A DNA stretch of 43,213 nucleotides, taken from NCBI GenBank assembly GCA_900552115.1, contig URYP01000005.1, positions 1 through 43,213 of the forward strand, read 5' to 3'. A program made the translations under genes and the position numbers. Of the stretch, positions 32,275 to 40,757 are shown one piece after another. Under the pieces are notes generated by a model. It did not search any database, was not told the origin of the DNA, and saw only the letters and a program-made list of their open reading frames with translations. Position 1 is the stretch's first letter. Each line of letters opens with the position of its first letter. Source of the DNA: an uncultured Oscillospiraceae bacterium. GTDB lineage: Bacteria > Bacillota > Clostridia > Oscillospirales > Acutalibacteraceae.

Positions 32275-32303
32275 TTGCAAACGGTGGCAAAAGATGGTAT
32301 ACT
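32275..32303 (+). promoter_or_regulatory. Promoter of icd
   Basis: TTGCAA (32275-32280), a 17-bp spacer and TATACT (32298-32303) preceded by TGG. The two divergent -35 boxes are 14 bp apart, so the polymerases would compete for this site. Confidence 0.82.
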
Positions 32304-32331
32304 ATCACTATCTGCTTTAGGAGGTATGTTT

Positions 32332-33543
32332 ATGCAAAAGATTTCCATGAAGACCCCTCTTGTCGAAATGGACGGGGATGAAATGACGCGCATCATCTGG
32401 CAGGCGATCAAGGAGAAGCTGCTGCTTCCCTTTGTGGACCTTCAGTGTGAATATTACGATCTGGGGCTGCCCCATCGGGATGAAACCGACGACCAGGTGA
32501 CCATGGACGCGGCAAATGCGATTAAAAAATACGGTGTGGGCGTGAAATGCGCCACCATTACGCCCAACGCGCAGCGGGTAGAGGAATATAAACTTAAACA
32601 GATGTGGAAAAGCCCCAATGGCACCATCCGGGCCATGCTGGACGGCACGGTGTTCCGTGCGCCGGTTCTGGTAAACGGCGTTCGCCCCAGCGTGTCCACC
32701 TGGAAAAAACCGATCACCATTGCCCGTCACGCCTATGGCGATATCTATAAAAACACGGAAATGAAAGCGGCCGCCGGCAGCAAAGCCGAATTGGTGGTAA
32801 CCGACGCCGCCGGCAACGAAACCCGGCAGCTCATCCAGGATTTTGCCGGGGATGGCATTGTCATGGGAATGCACAACACTGACGCGTCCATCCGGAGTTT
32901 TGCCCATGCGTGCTTCCAATATGCGCTTTCGGTCAAACAAGATATGTGGTTTTCCACCAAAGATACGATTTCCAAGACTTATGACCACCGGTTTAAGGAT
33001 ATCTTTGCTGAAATTTACGAGGCCGATTATAAAGACGCTTTTGAAAAAGCCGGTATTACCTATTTTTATACCCTGATCGATGACGCGGTGGCGCGCGTTA
33101 TCCGTTCGGAGGGTGGCTTTATCTGGTGCTGCAAGAACTATGACGGCGACGTGATGAGCGATATGGTGGCCACGGCTTTCGGGTCGCTGGCTATGATGAC
33201 CAGTGTGCTGGTGTCTCCCGACGGCAACTATGAGTACGAGGCCGCTCATGGTACCGTTACCCGGCATTATTACCGCCATCTCAAGGGCGAGGCCACCTCT
33301 ACCAACTCGGTGGCTACCATTTTCGCCTGGTCGGGTGCGTTGCGTAAACGCGCGGAAATGGACGATCTGTCCGATCTGGCGCATTTTGCCGACGTGTTGG
33401 AGGAATCCACCATCGCGACGATCGAGGGCGGCATTATGACTAAGGATTTGGTGGCGCTGTCCACGCTTGATAATAAGCAGGAAGTGGACACGATGGGATT
33501 CCTGGATGCTGTGGCGGCACGGATGACAGAGGCTCTGGCCTGA
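32332..33543 (+). CDS. icd: NADP-dependent isocitrate dehydrogenase
   Basis: It oxidises isocitrate to 2-oxoglutarate with NADP+, supplying carbon for glutamate. The 403-residue protein is of the homodimeric type also found in eukaryotes, not the E. coli type. It has the opening K-T-P-L-V-E-M-D-G-D-E-M-T-R-I-I-W, the T-P-N-A-Q-R-V-E-E-Y-K-L-K substrate block, the isocitrate-binding SPNGTIRAMLDGTVFR region, metal-binding DGDVMSDMVA with Asp residues, and the NADP-binding YEYEAAHGTVTRHY segment. ATG 32332 lies six bases after AGGAGG. It has its own promoter and terminator and is divergent from aspS2-gatCAB. Confidence 0.96.
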   Translation: MQKISMKTPLVEMDGDEMTRIIWQAIKEKLLLPFVDLQCEYYDLGLPHRDETDDQVTMDAANAIKKYGVGVKCATITPNAQRVEEYKLKQMWKSPNGTIRAMLDGTVFRAPVLVNGVRPSVSTWKKPITIARHAYGDIYKNTEMKAAAGSKAELVVTDAAGNETRQLIQDFAGDGIVMGMHNTDASIRSFAHACFQYALSVKQDMWFSTKDTISKTYDHRFKDIFAEIYEADYKDAFEKAGITYFYTLIDDAVARVIRSEGGFIWCCKNYDGDVMSDMVATAFGSLAMMTSVLVSPDGNYEYEAAHGTVTRHYYRHLKGEATSTNSVATIFAWSGALRKRAEMDDLSDLAHFADVLEESTIATIEGGIMTKDLVALSTLDNKQEVDTMGFLDAVAARMTEALA

Positions 33544-33558
33544 CCCGGTACATAACTG

Positions 33559-33599
33559 AAAAAAAGACCCCGGCAGCCTGTGCTGCCGGGGTCTTTTTT
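33559..33599 (+). terminator. Intrinsic terminator after icd
   Basis: A perfect 12-bp GC-rich stem (33566-33577 with 33582-33593) and a CTGT loop, followed by six T and preceded by seven A. Very strong. Confidence 0.95.
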
Positions 33600-33702
33600 G
33601 ATAAAAACGTCGAAAATCGATGATAAACAGCGAAATGATAAGAAAATAGAAGATAAAGGAGCGTATAGCATTCCCCTTGCTTTAAAAAACATTAGACTGC
33701 GG

Positions 33703-33731
33703 TTGAGGTTCATGCGAACCTATGATAAGAT
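33703..33731 (+). promoter_or_regulatory. Promoter of the DUF1836 gene with an internal palindrome
   Basis: TTGAGG (33703-33708), a 17-bp spacer and TAAGAT (33726-33731) with TGA before it (extended -10 pattern). A perfect 6+6 palindrome, AGGTTC-ATGC-GAACCT (33706-33721), fills most of the spacer, which is a typical operator position. Confidence 0.55.
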
Positions 33732-33779
33732 AATAACAACACGAAAAGAGATCGAATGTGATAGAAAGGCGGGAGATGT

Positions 33780-34355
33780 ATGGAGATGAAAACCATACCG
33801 GGAACGGTACTGCCCTGCCAGCCCCCCATGGGATCGGATACCTTTGCCGCGGTAGCCTCCCTGTGCAGCGTAACCGGCGGTCTCAGCCTGTCGCAGATTG
33901 TCGGGTTCACCGGGCTGGAGGCCTCCACAATTCAGAACTGGGTAAAACGGGGATGGGTGTCCCGGCCGACCGGGAAAAAATACAACGAGCGGCAGATCGC
34001 CCGCATACTGCTGATCAATGTGCTACGGGACTGCCTGCCGCTTGAAAAGATTGCCCAGTTACTGGGTGCGGTCAACGGATCGGTGGAGGACGCGGCGGAC
34101 GATATCATCGACGAAGGCGAGCTGTACAACCGGCTTTGTGCAATTTTGTTTGATCATATTGACCGCACCACGCCGCCCGAAGAAATCCGCGCGGCGGTCA
34201 ACCGGCATCTGGCCGACTATACGGGCCCGAAGCTGGACTCCAAAGCCTGTTTGGCCCGTGCGCTGGAAATTATGGTGTTGGCATTCCAGACGTCACGTAT
34301 GAAACAATTGGTGGAAAGTCGGCTGACAGAGTGGCTGGCGGAGATCCCGGACTAA
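33780..34355 (+). CDS. DUF1836 helix-turn-helix regulator
   Basis: The 191-residue protein belongs to the DUF1836 family, which contains a MerR-like winged helix-turn-helix. The helix-turn-helix is at about 36-80 (LSQIVGFTGLEASTIQNWVKRGW, then the wing V-S-R-P-T-G-K-K-Y-N-E-R-Q-I-A-R-I), followed by the family block LRDCLPLEKIAQLLG and a helical C-terminal half probably used for dimerisation or sensing. GGGAG lies four bases before ATG 33780 and ten before ATG 33786; either may be used. No target is known. A palindrome in its own promoter suggests self-control. The NfeD-flotillin pair starts about 115 bp downstream with no terminator that I can see between, so they may share a transcript. Confidence 0.85.
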   Translation: MEMKTIPGTVLPCQPPMGSDTFAAVASLCSVTGGLSLSQIVGFTGLEASTIQNWVKRGWVSRPTGKKYNERQIARILLINVLRDCLPLEKIAQLLGAVNGSVEDAADDIIDEGELYNRLCAILFDHIDRTTPPEEIRAAVNRHLADYTGPKLDSKACLARALEIMVLAFQTSRMKQLVESRLTEWLAEIPD

Positions 34356-34472
34356 CCCGCCGGGTATGACGAACGATCTGACGACATAGCATGGGAATGG
34401 AAGGGGGAGGATTCGCCCGGCGCAGCCGCGGCAGAGGGGACCTTGCATGGCTAAGGAAAGGAGATGAGGACA

Positions 34473-35168
34473 ATGGAATGGTTTTTTGACTGGTGGAACG
34501 CGCTCAGCCTGTTGCAGCAGAGCTTTGCCGTGGTGGCGATCCCGGCGACGGTGATCCTGATTTTGCAAACCGTCCTGTTGTTGTTTGGCGTCGGGGGCGG
34601 CCACGACGCGGATCATGGTGAATTTGCGGAAGACCATAGTGGCCTGGGGGAGCACGATCTCGATCACGACTGGGAGCACGATACCGGCCACGACGGTGAT
34701 GCGGCGGATGGCGACCACGACGTGCACGATCCGGCCCATCATGCGGCGGGTATACGGATTTTTACCGTGCGAGGCCTGGTAGCGTTTTTTGCGGTCGGGG
34801 GCTGGCTGGGAATCGCGCTGGGAGATACGGAAATAGCGGTTCCGTGGATAACGGTGATCGCTTTTGCGGGCGGTGCGGCCGCGCTGCTGTTGACCGCCTG
34901 GTTTATCAAGTGGAGCCTGTCGCTGCAAGACCAGGGGAATTTAGACCTGCACAATGCGGTCGGTAAAACCGCACAGGTGTATATCCCGATACCGGCGGAC
35001 GGCAAAAGCTCCGGAAAGGTAACGCTGACCCTGCAGGAGCGATATGTGGAACTCAGTGCCGTGACCACGGCTGATCGGATTCTGCACACCGACGAAATGG
35101 TCAGAGTGACTGGCGTCATGAACCAGAACCTGCTGGTGGTGAGGCCGCTGGAGGAATCCAGCGAGTAA
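34473..35168 (+). CDS. NfeD-like membrane protein with a His/Asp-rich loop
   Basis: NfeD-type proteins partner flotillins in membrane microdomains. The 231-residue protein has an N-terminal membrane helix (about 17-40), a loop at 44-90 with 11 His and 17 acidic residues, two more helices (about 97-117 and 123-147), and a C-terminal OB-like NfeD domain (155-225) with NAVGKTAQVYIPIPADGKSSG and VRVTGVMNQNLLVVRP. ATG 34473 is chosen because AAGGAG lies nine bases upstream; ATG 34464 directly abuts that site. The His/Asp loop looks able to bind metal ions, but that is inference. The flotillin follows after 66 bp. Confidence 0.87.
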   Translation: MEWFFDWWNALSLLQQSFAVVAIPATVILILQTVLLLFGVGGGHDADHGEFAEDHSGLGEHDLDHDWEHDTGHDGDAADGDHDVHDPAHHAAGIRIFTVRGLVAFFAVGGWLGIALGDTEIAVPWITVIAFAGGAAALLLTAWFIKWSLSLQDQGNLDLHNAVGKTAQVYIPIPADGKSSGKVTLTLQERYVELSAVTTADRILHTDEMVRVTGVMNQNLLVVRPLEESSE

Positions 35169-35234
35169 CGCATAAAATTCGCGGCGTCAGGCACGCTGTT
35201 TATATATAGGTCAATAAAAAAGAGGAGTGAGAGT

Positions 35235-36653
35235 ATGCCAACCAATATGATTATTTTGCTGGTGGTTATCGGAGTTCTGCTGTTTTCGCTGCTGCTGGTC
35301 GTCTTGTCCCGTTACCGGCGCTGTCCATCTGACAAGATCATGGTCATCTACGGTAAGGTGGGAACCAACAAAGACGGGTCGGCCCGGTCGGCCCGGTGTA
35401 TTCACGGCGGCGCGGCGTTTATCTGGCCGGTCATTCAGTCGTTTGATTACCTGGATCTGACGCCGATATCCATTAACGTGGATCTGACCAACGCCCTGTC
35501 TCACCAGAACATCCGTGTGGATGTGCCCTCCCGGTTCACAGTGGGAATATCCACCGAGCCGGGCACCATGCAGAATGCGGCCGAGCGGCTTCTGGGTTTG
35601 CAGCTCAACGAGATACAGGAGCTGGCCAAAGATATCATTTTCGGGCAGCTGCGTCTGGTTATCGCCACCATGGATATCGAGGAGATCAACACTGACCGCG
35701 ATAAATTTGTGGAAGCCGTTTACCACAACGTGGAAACCGAACTGAAAAAAATTGGCCTGCGGCTTATTAACGTCAACGTAACCGATATTACCGACGAGTC
35801 GGGCTATATCGAGGCGCTTGGTAAAGAAGCGGCGGCCAAGGCCATCAACGACGCGAAAAAGTCAGTGGCGGAAAAGAACCGCGACGGCGCCATCGGTGAG
35901 TCCCAAGCGGTGAAAGATCAGCGTATTCAGGTGGCCGAGGCCAACGCAACGGCCATCGGCGGCGAAAACCAATCTAAAGCCGCGATCGCCCAATCCGACG
36001 CTACCCGCCGTGAGGCGGAAGCAGAGGCCCTGCGCCGTGCCACAGCAGCCGAACGGATTGCCGAAGCCAAGGCGCTGGAAGAGGCTTATGCGGCTCAGCA
36101 GCAGGCCGAGCAGGCCCGTGCCGAGCGGGAAGCCGCCACACAGCAGGCGGACGTTATCGTCAAGGCCCGCATCGAGAAAGAGCGCATTGAACTGGAAGCC
36201 GAAGCCCAGGCGGAGCAGACACGGCGCAAAGCCCGCGGTGAAGCGGACGCTATCTACGCCACTATGGAGGCACAGGCCCGTGGCGCGCAGGAAATCCTCG
36301 CCAAGCAGGCCGAGGGCTTCAGCAAGATCGTGAACGCTGCCGGCGGCGACGCGAGTGCGGCGGTGCAGCTGATGCTGGTGGATAAGATAGAGGACCTGAT
36401 TAAGATTCAGGTGGAGGCGGTCAAAAACCTGAAGATTGATAAGGTGACCGTGTGGGATTCCATGAATGGTGAAAACGGTTCTTCCACCACCTCGAATTTC
36501 CTGTCGGGCCTGATGAAATCGATCCCGCCCCTGAACGAGACCTTTAAAATGGCCGGCATGCAGATTCCGGAATTCCTGGGGAAGGACGTCCCGACGTCCG
36601 CTCCTGTCATGCCCAAGGCCAAGGCGGACGCCTCTGTGGCCGCCGATCAATAA
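35235..36653 (+). CDS. floT: Flotillin (SPFH domain protein, FloT/YuaG type)
   Basis: Flotillins scaffold functional membrane microdomains. The 472-residue protein starts with a membrane anchor (residues 4-26, NMIILLVVIGVLLFSLLLVVL), then an SPFH/band 7 domain (about 30-200), a long Ala/Glu-rich coiled coil (200-345, with AEAEALRRATAAERIAEAKA-like heptads) and a Gly-rich C-terminal region with two conserved blocks (INAAGG-like and L-S-G-L-M-K-S-I-P-P-L). GAGTGAG precedes the ATG. A small tandem nine-base duplication in the gene gives S-A-R-S-A-R near residue 50. It pairs with the upstream NfeD gene, as in Bacillus yuaF-yuaG. Confidence 0.94.
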   Translation: MPTNMIILLVVIGVLLFSLLLVVLSRYRRCPSDKIMVIYGKVGTNKDGSARSARCIHGGAAFIWPVIQSFDYLDLTPISINVDLTNALSHQNIRVDVPSRFTVGISTEPGTMQNAAERLLGLQLNEIQELAKDIIFGQLRLVIATMDIEEINTDRDKFVEAVYHNVETELKKIGLRLINVNVTDITDESGYIEALGKEAAAKAINDAKKSVAEKNRDGAIGESQAVKDQRIQVAEANATAIGGENQSKAAIAQSDATRREAEAEALRRATAAERIAEAKALEEAYAAQQQAEQARAEREAATQQADVIVKARIEKERIELEAEAQAEQTRRKARGEADAIYATMEAQARGAQEILAKQAEGFSKIVNAAGGDASAAVQLMLVDKIEDLIKIQVEAVKNLKIDKVTVWDSMNGENGSSTTSNFLSGLMKSIPPLNETFKMAGMQIPEFLGKDVPTSAPVMPKAKADASVAADQ

Positions 36654-36672
36654 AAGCTCTAGTAGCAAAGTA

Positions 36673-36709
36673 AAAAAACCGCCCATCCGTTTTTGGATGG
36701 GCGGTTTTT
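36673..36709. terminator. Bidirectional terminator between flotillin and htrA
   Basis: A perfect stem of 11 or more pairs (36678-36688 with 36695-36705) and a GTTTTT loop, flanked by A on the left and T on the right. It serves the convergent flotillin and protease genes. Confidence 0.95.
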
Positions 36710-36726
36710 CTATCATAGAGAGGGGA

Positions 36727-38286
36727 TCAGCCCCCTGCGCTTTCCTGAAGCGTGCAGGTGACGGTTATGGTCTTGACCTGGCGGCTCCGTGTGTCGACGT
36801 GCAGCAGGGTCAGAGTGACCTTGTCGCCCACTTTGTGTGCCGAGAGCTGTGTGCGCAGCTTGGCGTAATTGGTGACCCGTACATTGTCCACATGCGTAAT
36901 AATGTCGCCAGCCTGGGCCTCGGTGCCGGCAAGAGAGGAATCGCTGTTGATTGACTGGATTTGAAAACCGTTGTAATTGCTGTTGGTGGAGGTGTAGGTG
37001 CTGCCAGTTATGCCCAGCGAAACCCGGCCTTTTACATAGCCGTTTTGTATCAGATTGTCGATAATATCCTTGGCTTCATTGATCGGAATGGAAAACCCGA
37101 GGCTTTCATAGCCGCTGGCAACGATCTTAGCGGAATTGATGCCGATAACCTGGCCAGACGAATTGATCAGAGGACCGCCCGAATTGCCGGGATTGATGGC
37201 CGCGTCGGTCTGCAGGCATTTGATGGAATAGCCGGTATCGTCGTAAACATCCCGTGCCAGACCGGAAATGATACCCTGGGTGGGTGTCCATTCCAGACCG
37301 CCGGAATTGCCCAGCGCCACGACCTTATCGCCCAGTTGAAGCTGGGAGGAATCCCCGAACACCGCCGGGGTCAGGTCTTTGGCGTTGATTTTTATAACCG
37401 CCAGGTCGGTGTCCTTATCTACACCGATGACAGTCGCTTTTTTGTATACCTTGCCGTCATAGGTTTTTACATCGATCTGAGCATATGGTATATTGGTTTG
37501 TTCGTTGATGACACAGTGACGATTGGTGATAATGTATCCATCCTTGGTCATCACAATTCCGGTAGCGCTGCTCGCCTTGGTAAGCCCCGGATTATCGTCG
37601 TCGCCATCGCTGTCGCTGCTGTCATTGCCGCCGGATGCAAACGGGTTGTAAGAGGTGTTCTCTTCATACGTTGCAATGACAACCGTGGAATTGAGGTTTT
37701 TCTGAATAATTTGTTGGGTGTTCAGGGCGTCGGCTTTCTCGTCGGCGCCATTGATTTCCACCTTGGGCGTGTTGCCGTTATTCTTCGTCGAATCGGATGA
37801 TGAGGGAGTGCTGCCCGTATCGTCATTCCCCGAAGACACATTGTTTTTGTTCATGGCTACGGCAAGCATGACCGACAAGGTGACAATGGTTCCGGCGCAG
37901 ATCACGCCCAGCGCGGCCAGGGCAATGGACGCCCCACTTTTTTTCTTTTTCTTATCCGGCTTTTTATCGGGAGCCGGAGGCGGCGCCGGCTGCTGCCAAC
38001 CGTAAGGGTCGTAGGAATGCCCGGTGGCATAATGATACGAAGTGGACGGATAGGAAACCGGGTCAGCCGGCGCGGGGCCGCTTCCCGTCGGTTCGACCGA
38101 CGGCAGTCCGGAAGAGGGGGCGTCGCTGGAGGGACTGTGCCACCCGGAGACCTCGCCGGTATAGGCCGGTGGCTGGGTCGTTTCGGCCGGCGGAGAAGGG
38201 GGCTCGGCCGGCGGCGTAGCCGGGGCCGGTTCCCCGCTCGGTTGACCGCCCGTTGGCCAGCGGTTGTCGTCATCAGAGGGATACAT
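36727..38286 (-). CDS. htrA: HtrA/DegP-like membrane-anchored serine protease
   Basis: A trypsin-like S1C protease for quality control of proteins outside the membrane. The 519 residues comprise a Pro/Ser-rich cytoplasmic N-terminus (1-117), a membrane helix after a Lys cluster (119-145), a polar linker, the protease domain (about 195-415) and one C-terminal PDZ domain (about 422-515). The triad is His257 (T-N-R-H-C-V), Asp294 (D-T-D-L-A-V) and Ser369 (G-N-S-G-G-P). The His context has Arg and Cys where T-N-A-H-V is common. An acidic Ser/Asp-rich insert precedes the His. ATG 38286 follows AAAGGTG by about ten bases; the longer frame is rejected. It lies downstream of a two-component system on the same strand, its likely regulator. 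Confidence 0.94.
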   Translation of the reverse strand: MYPSDDDNRWPTGGQPSGEPAPATPPAEPPSPPAETTQPPAYTGEVSGWHSPSSDAPSSGLPSVEPTGSGPAPADPVSYPSTSYHYATGHSYDPYGWQQPAPPPAPDKKPDKKKKKSGASIALAALGVICAGTIVTLSVMLAVAMNKNNVSSGNDDTGSTPSSSDSTKNNGNTPKVEINGADEKADALNTQQIIQKNLNSTVVIATYEENTSYNPFASGGNDSSDSDGDDDNPGLTKASSATGIVMTKDGYIITNRHCVINEQTNIPYAQIDVKTYDGKVYKKATVIGVDKDTDLAVIKINAKDLTPAVFGDSSQLQLGDKVVALGNSGGLEWTPTQGIISGLARDVYDDTGYSIKCLQTDAAINPGNSGGPLINSSGQVIGINSAKIVASGYESLGFSIPINEAKDIIDNLIQNGYVKGRVSLGITGSTYTSTNSNYNGFQIQSINSDSSLAGTEAQAGDIITHVDNVRVTNYAKLRTQLSAHKVGDKVTLTLLHVDTRSRQVKTITVTCTLQESAGG

Positions 38287-38355
38287 AAATCTACACACCT
38301 TTCCTCGATCCACCCGGCAGGGGGGATGCATGCGTTTCATATGGATAACAAAGCC

Positions 38356-38361
38356 AGTATA
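38356..38361 (-). promoter_or_regulatory. Possible -10 box of htrA
   Basis: On the minus strand TATACT lies about 70 bp before htrA, in the 138-bp gap after the kinase gene. No good -35 box is found at 16-18 bp, as is common for promoters that need an activator. A response-regulator site is conceivable but not seen. Confidence 0.35.
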
Positions 38362-38424
38362 GCGGATATTTGTGACGGTTTATTGAAGAAACTTTGCGTA
38401 TTTCATAAATAAATGGGGTCTGGA

Positions 38425-39900
38425 TTATGAACGCAGCTTTTCCGGAGGTTTGCTGTCGCCTGTATCCGGCAGCCAAAAGGAAAACTCTGTATATTCATTT
38501 TCCACGGATCGCACCACAATTTCCCCATGGTGCAGGTTGATCACGGTCTTTACAATATATAGTCCCAATCCTACCCCGCTTTTATCCAGACTACGCGATT
38601 TATCACTTTTATAGAACCGTTCAAAAATATGCGGCATTTCCTGACGGGGGATACCCGCGCCGCTGTTGCGCACACTGTAAGTGATGCGCCCGTCCGTCCG
38701 TCCGAACCGGATGTCGATGGTGCCCGCTTCGCCTGTAAATTTCACGGCGTTGTCGATCAGGTTGTAAATAACCTGGCCAATGAGATCGAAATCGGCGTAA
38801 ACTTCCGTATAGTCGCACTCATCCAGTCCGGTAACCGTAACGTTTTTGTCATCGAGGCGCTGTTCAAAGGACAGCAGCGTCGAATAGGTCACATCCATGA
38901 GGTCGAACGGCACCCGGTTGATACGCAACTGGCCGGCATCGATGCGGGACAGGTCGAGCATTGACCGCACAAGGCGGGACAGGCGCTTGACTTCATCGGA
39001 AATGATTTTCAGGTAATGGTCCTGCTTGTCGGCGGGTATGGTGCCATCGAGAATGCCATCGATAAATCCGGCAATGGTGGTCATCGGTGTTTTCAGCTCA
39101 TGAGACACGTTAGCCACAAAGCTGCGGCGCATATCTTCCACGCTGGACAGGGATATCGCCATGTTGTTGAGCGCGGTAGCCAGTTCCGCCACCTCGTCTT
39201 TGCCGGTAACCGTAATGCGGTAGCTGAAATCGCCTTCACCGAACCGTCGGGTCGCGGCGGCCATCTGCCGCAGCGGCCGTACCAGGCGATAGGTCATGAT
39301 ATAGACCGCTACGAATGTCAGCGCCAGTACGCCAAGCGAGGACAGAAGGAACAGCCGCACATTGTCAAGCACATACTCCCCGAGACTGTCGGAGGGGATG
39401 GACACAAACACATAGCCGATCTGTGACTGGTCGTCACCCACCGATATGGTGCAGGCGGCAATGTACTGCTGAGAGGCATACAGGCCATCCAGGGTTCCCA
39501 GCGTAAAAAAGCCGGGTGTACCGGGGGCCGTAACCTTATTTAAAACAGAGGCGGGAATGGTCTTGCTCGAATGGGAACAGGATAGCCCCTCGGAGCACAA
39601 AATAACCTCACCGTTATTGTCCACCACCAACACAAGGGCGTTGTCAATGGTCGCCAGCGGTTCCAGCAGGGGAGACAGAGCAGCCGGGGATATCACATAT
39701 TGATGATTTATGGGATCATAGTTGGTGCGTTCCGATGTAAAGGTGGATACACTGGCCGCTGCCCGGTTCATCCAATCCTGCTTTTCGTCCAGCCAGTGGC
39801 GGGTAAAAAACAGTGCCTGGACTACGCACATGGCGGTAAAGCTGATCACCACGATCAAAGACAGCACCGCCAGATATTTGGTAAAAATACTTTTGAACAT
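38425..39900 (-). CDS. Membrane sensor histidine kinase
   Basis: The sensor partner of the preceding response regulator. The 491-residue protein has two membrane helices (about 11-32 and 183-204) that flank an extracytoplasmic sensor domain of 150 residues with a Cys pair (C102 and C108). HAMP (about 202-254) and HisKA with the phospho-acceptor His267 in V-S-H-E-L-K-T-P follow, then a HATPase domain with N-L-I-D-N-A-V-K-F, the G1 box V-R-N-S-G-A-G-I and G-V-G-L-G-L-Y-I. The architecture resembles PhoR/ResE-type kinases. Its ATG shares one base with the regulator stop codon (TGATG). The signal is unknown; envelope stress would fit the htrA gene downstream. Confidence 0.94.
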   Translation of the reverse strand: MFKSIFTKYLAVLSLIVVISFTAMCVVQALFFTRHWLDEKQDWMNRAAASVSTFTSERTNYDPINHQYVISPAALSPLLEPLATIDNALVLVVDNNGEVILCSEGLSCSHSSKTIPASVLNKVTAPGTPGFFTLGTLDGLYASQQYIAACTISVGDDQSQIGYVFVSIPSDSLGEYVLDNVRLFLLSSLGVLALTFVAVYIMTYRLVRPLRQMAAATRRFGEGDFSYRITVTGKDEVAELATALNNMAISLSSVEDMRRSFVANVSHELKTPMTTIAGFIDGILDGTIPADKQDHYLKIISDEVKRLSRLVRSMLDLSRIDAGQLRINRVPFDLMDVTYSTLLSFEQRLDDKNVTVTGLDECDYTEVYADFDLIGQVIYNLIDNAVKFTGEAGTIDIRFGRTDGRITYSVRNSGAGIPRQEMPHIFERFYKSDKSRSLDKSGVGLGLYIVKTVINLHHGEIVVRSVENEYTEFSFWLPDTGDSKPPEKLRS

Positions 39901-40598
39901 CAGGCATCCTTGTCCTTGACTTCAAATTTGTAGCCCACGCCCCAGACGGTTTTCAGCGTCCACTGGTCGGATACGCCGTCCAGCTTTTCGCGCAGCCGTT
40001 TTACGTGCACGTCAACGGTGCGGCTGTCGCCATAGTACTCGAACCCCCACACTTCGTCCAACAGCTGGTCACGTGTGTACACGCGGTTGGGGTTGCTGGC
40101 CAGGTGGTAAATCAGTTCCATTTCCTTGGGAGGCGTATCGATCTGTTTACCGCCCACCCGCAGTTCATAGTTTTCCATGTTGATATACAGACCGTCGTAC
40201 TGGACTTCTTTCTTTTTCTGGCTGTCCTGCGCGCCGCTGCGGCGCAGCACCGCTTTCACACGCGCCACGACCTCTTTGGCGTCAAAGGGTTTCACCACAT
40301 AGTCGTCCGCCCCCAGCTCAAGCCCCAGGACTTTGTCAAAAACCTCTCCCTTGGCGGTAAGCATAATAATGGGACAGGCGGACTGCTTGCGGATTTCCCG
40401 GCAAACCTGCCAGCCGTCGAGTTCCGGCATCATAACATCCAGCAGCATAAGCGCCGGTTGAGACGTTTTGAACATTTCGATGGCCTGCATGCCGTTGTAA
40501 GCCAGCAATACCTCAAACCCCTCTTTTTCCAGATACAGGCGCAGCAGTTCACATATATTTTTGTCATCGTCCACTACCATTATTTTTAAGTCCGCCAT
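39900..40598 (-). CDS. OmpR/PhoB-family response regulator
   Basis: A 232-residue two-domain regulator. The receiver (1-120) has the acidic pair Asp10-Asp11, the phosphorylation site Asp54 (L-L-D-V-M-M-P), Thr81 and Lys103 (V-V-K-P-F). The C-terminal winged helix (about 135-228) has the OmpR features TPPKEMELIYHLASNPNRVYTRDQLLDEVWG, D-S-R-T-V-D-V-H-V-K-R-L-R-E-K-L and the closing T-V-W-G-V-G-Y-K-F. AAGGAGG lies ten bases before the ATG. It is the first gene of a regulator-kinase pair, and htrA follows on the same strand. It is closest by pattern to PhoP/WalR-like regulators; the exact subgroup is unresolved. Confidence 0.96.
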   Translation of the reverse strand: MADLKIMVVDDDKNICELLRLYLEKEGFEVLLAYNGMQAIEMFKTSQPALMLLDVMMPELDGWQVCREIRKQSACPIIMLTAKGEVFDKVLGLELGADDYVVKPFDAKEVVARVKAVLRRSGAQDSQKKKEVQYDGLYINMENYELRVGGKQIDTPPKEMELIYHLASNPNRVYTRDQLLDEVWGFEYYGDSRTVDVHVKRLREKLDGVSDQWTLKTVWGVGYKFEVKDKDA

Positions 40599-40636
40599 AC
40601 GAAACCGTCCTCCTTACAAAATGCGATCTTTTTTAT

Positions 40637-40645
40637 AGTTTATCA
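40637..40645 (-). promoter_or_regulatory. Possible extended -10 of the response regulator operon
   Basis: On the minus strand TGA-TAAACT lies about 40 bp before the regulator start. It fits an extended -10 box without a clear -35. Confidence 0.35.
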
Positions 40646-40705
40646 GATTTTTAACCGGGTGTTATGAACAGTATTTTAAACTTTTGCCAGAAACAGGCAC
40701 AGAGG

Positions 40706-40734
40706 TTGAAAAACCAGGGGGAACATGATAAAAT
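40706..40734 (+). promoter_or_regulatory. Promoter of the membrane protein gene at 40758
   Basis: TTGAAA (40706-40711), a 17-bp spacer and TAAAAT (40729-40734) with TGA before the -10. The ribosome-binding site follows almost at once, so the leader is very short. Confidence 0.7.
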
Positions 40735-40757
40735 ATTGCCCAAAAGGAGGGGATGCC

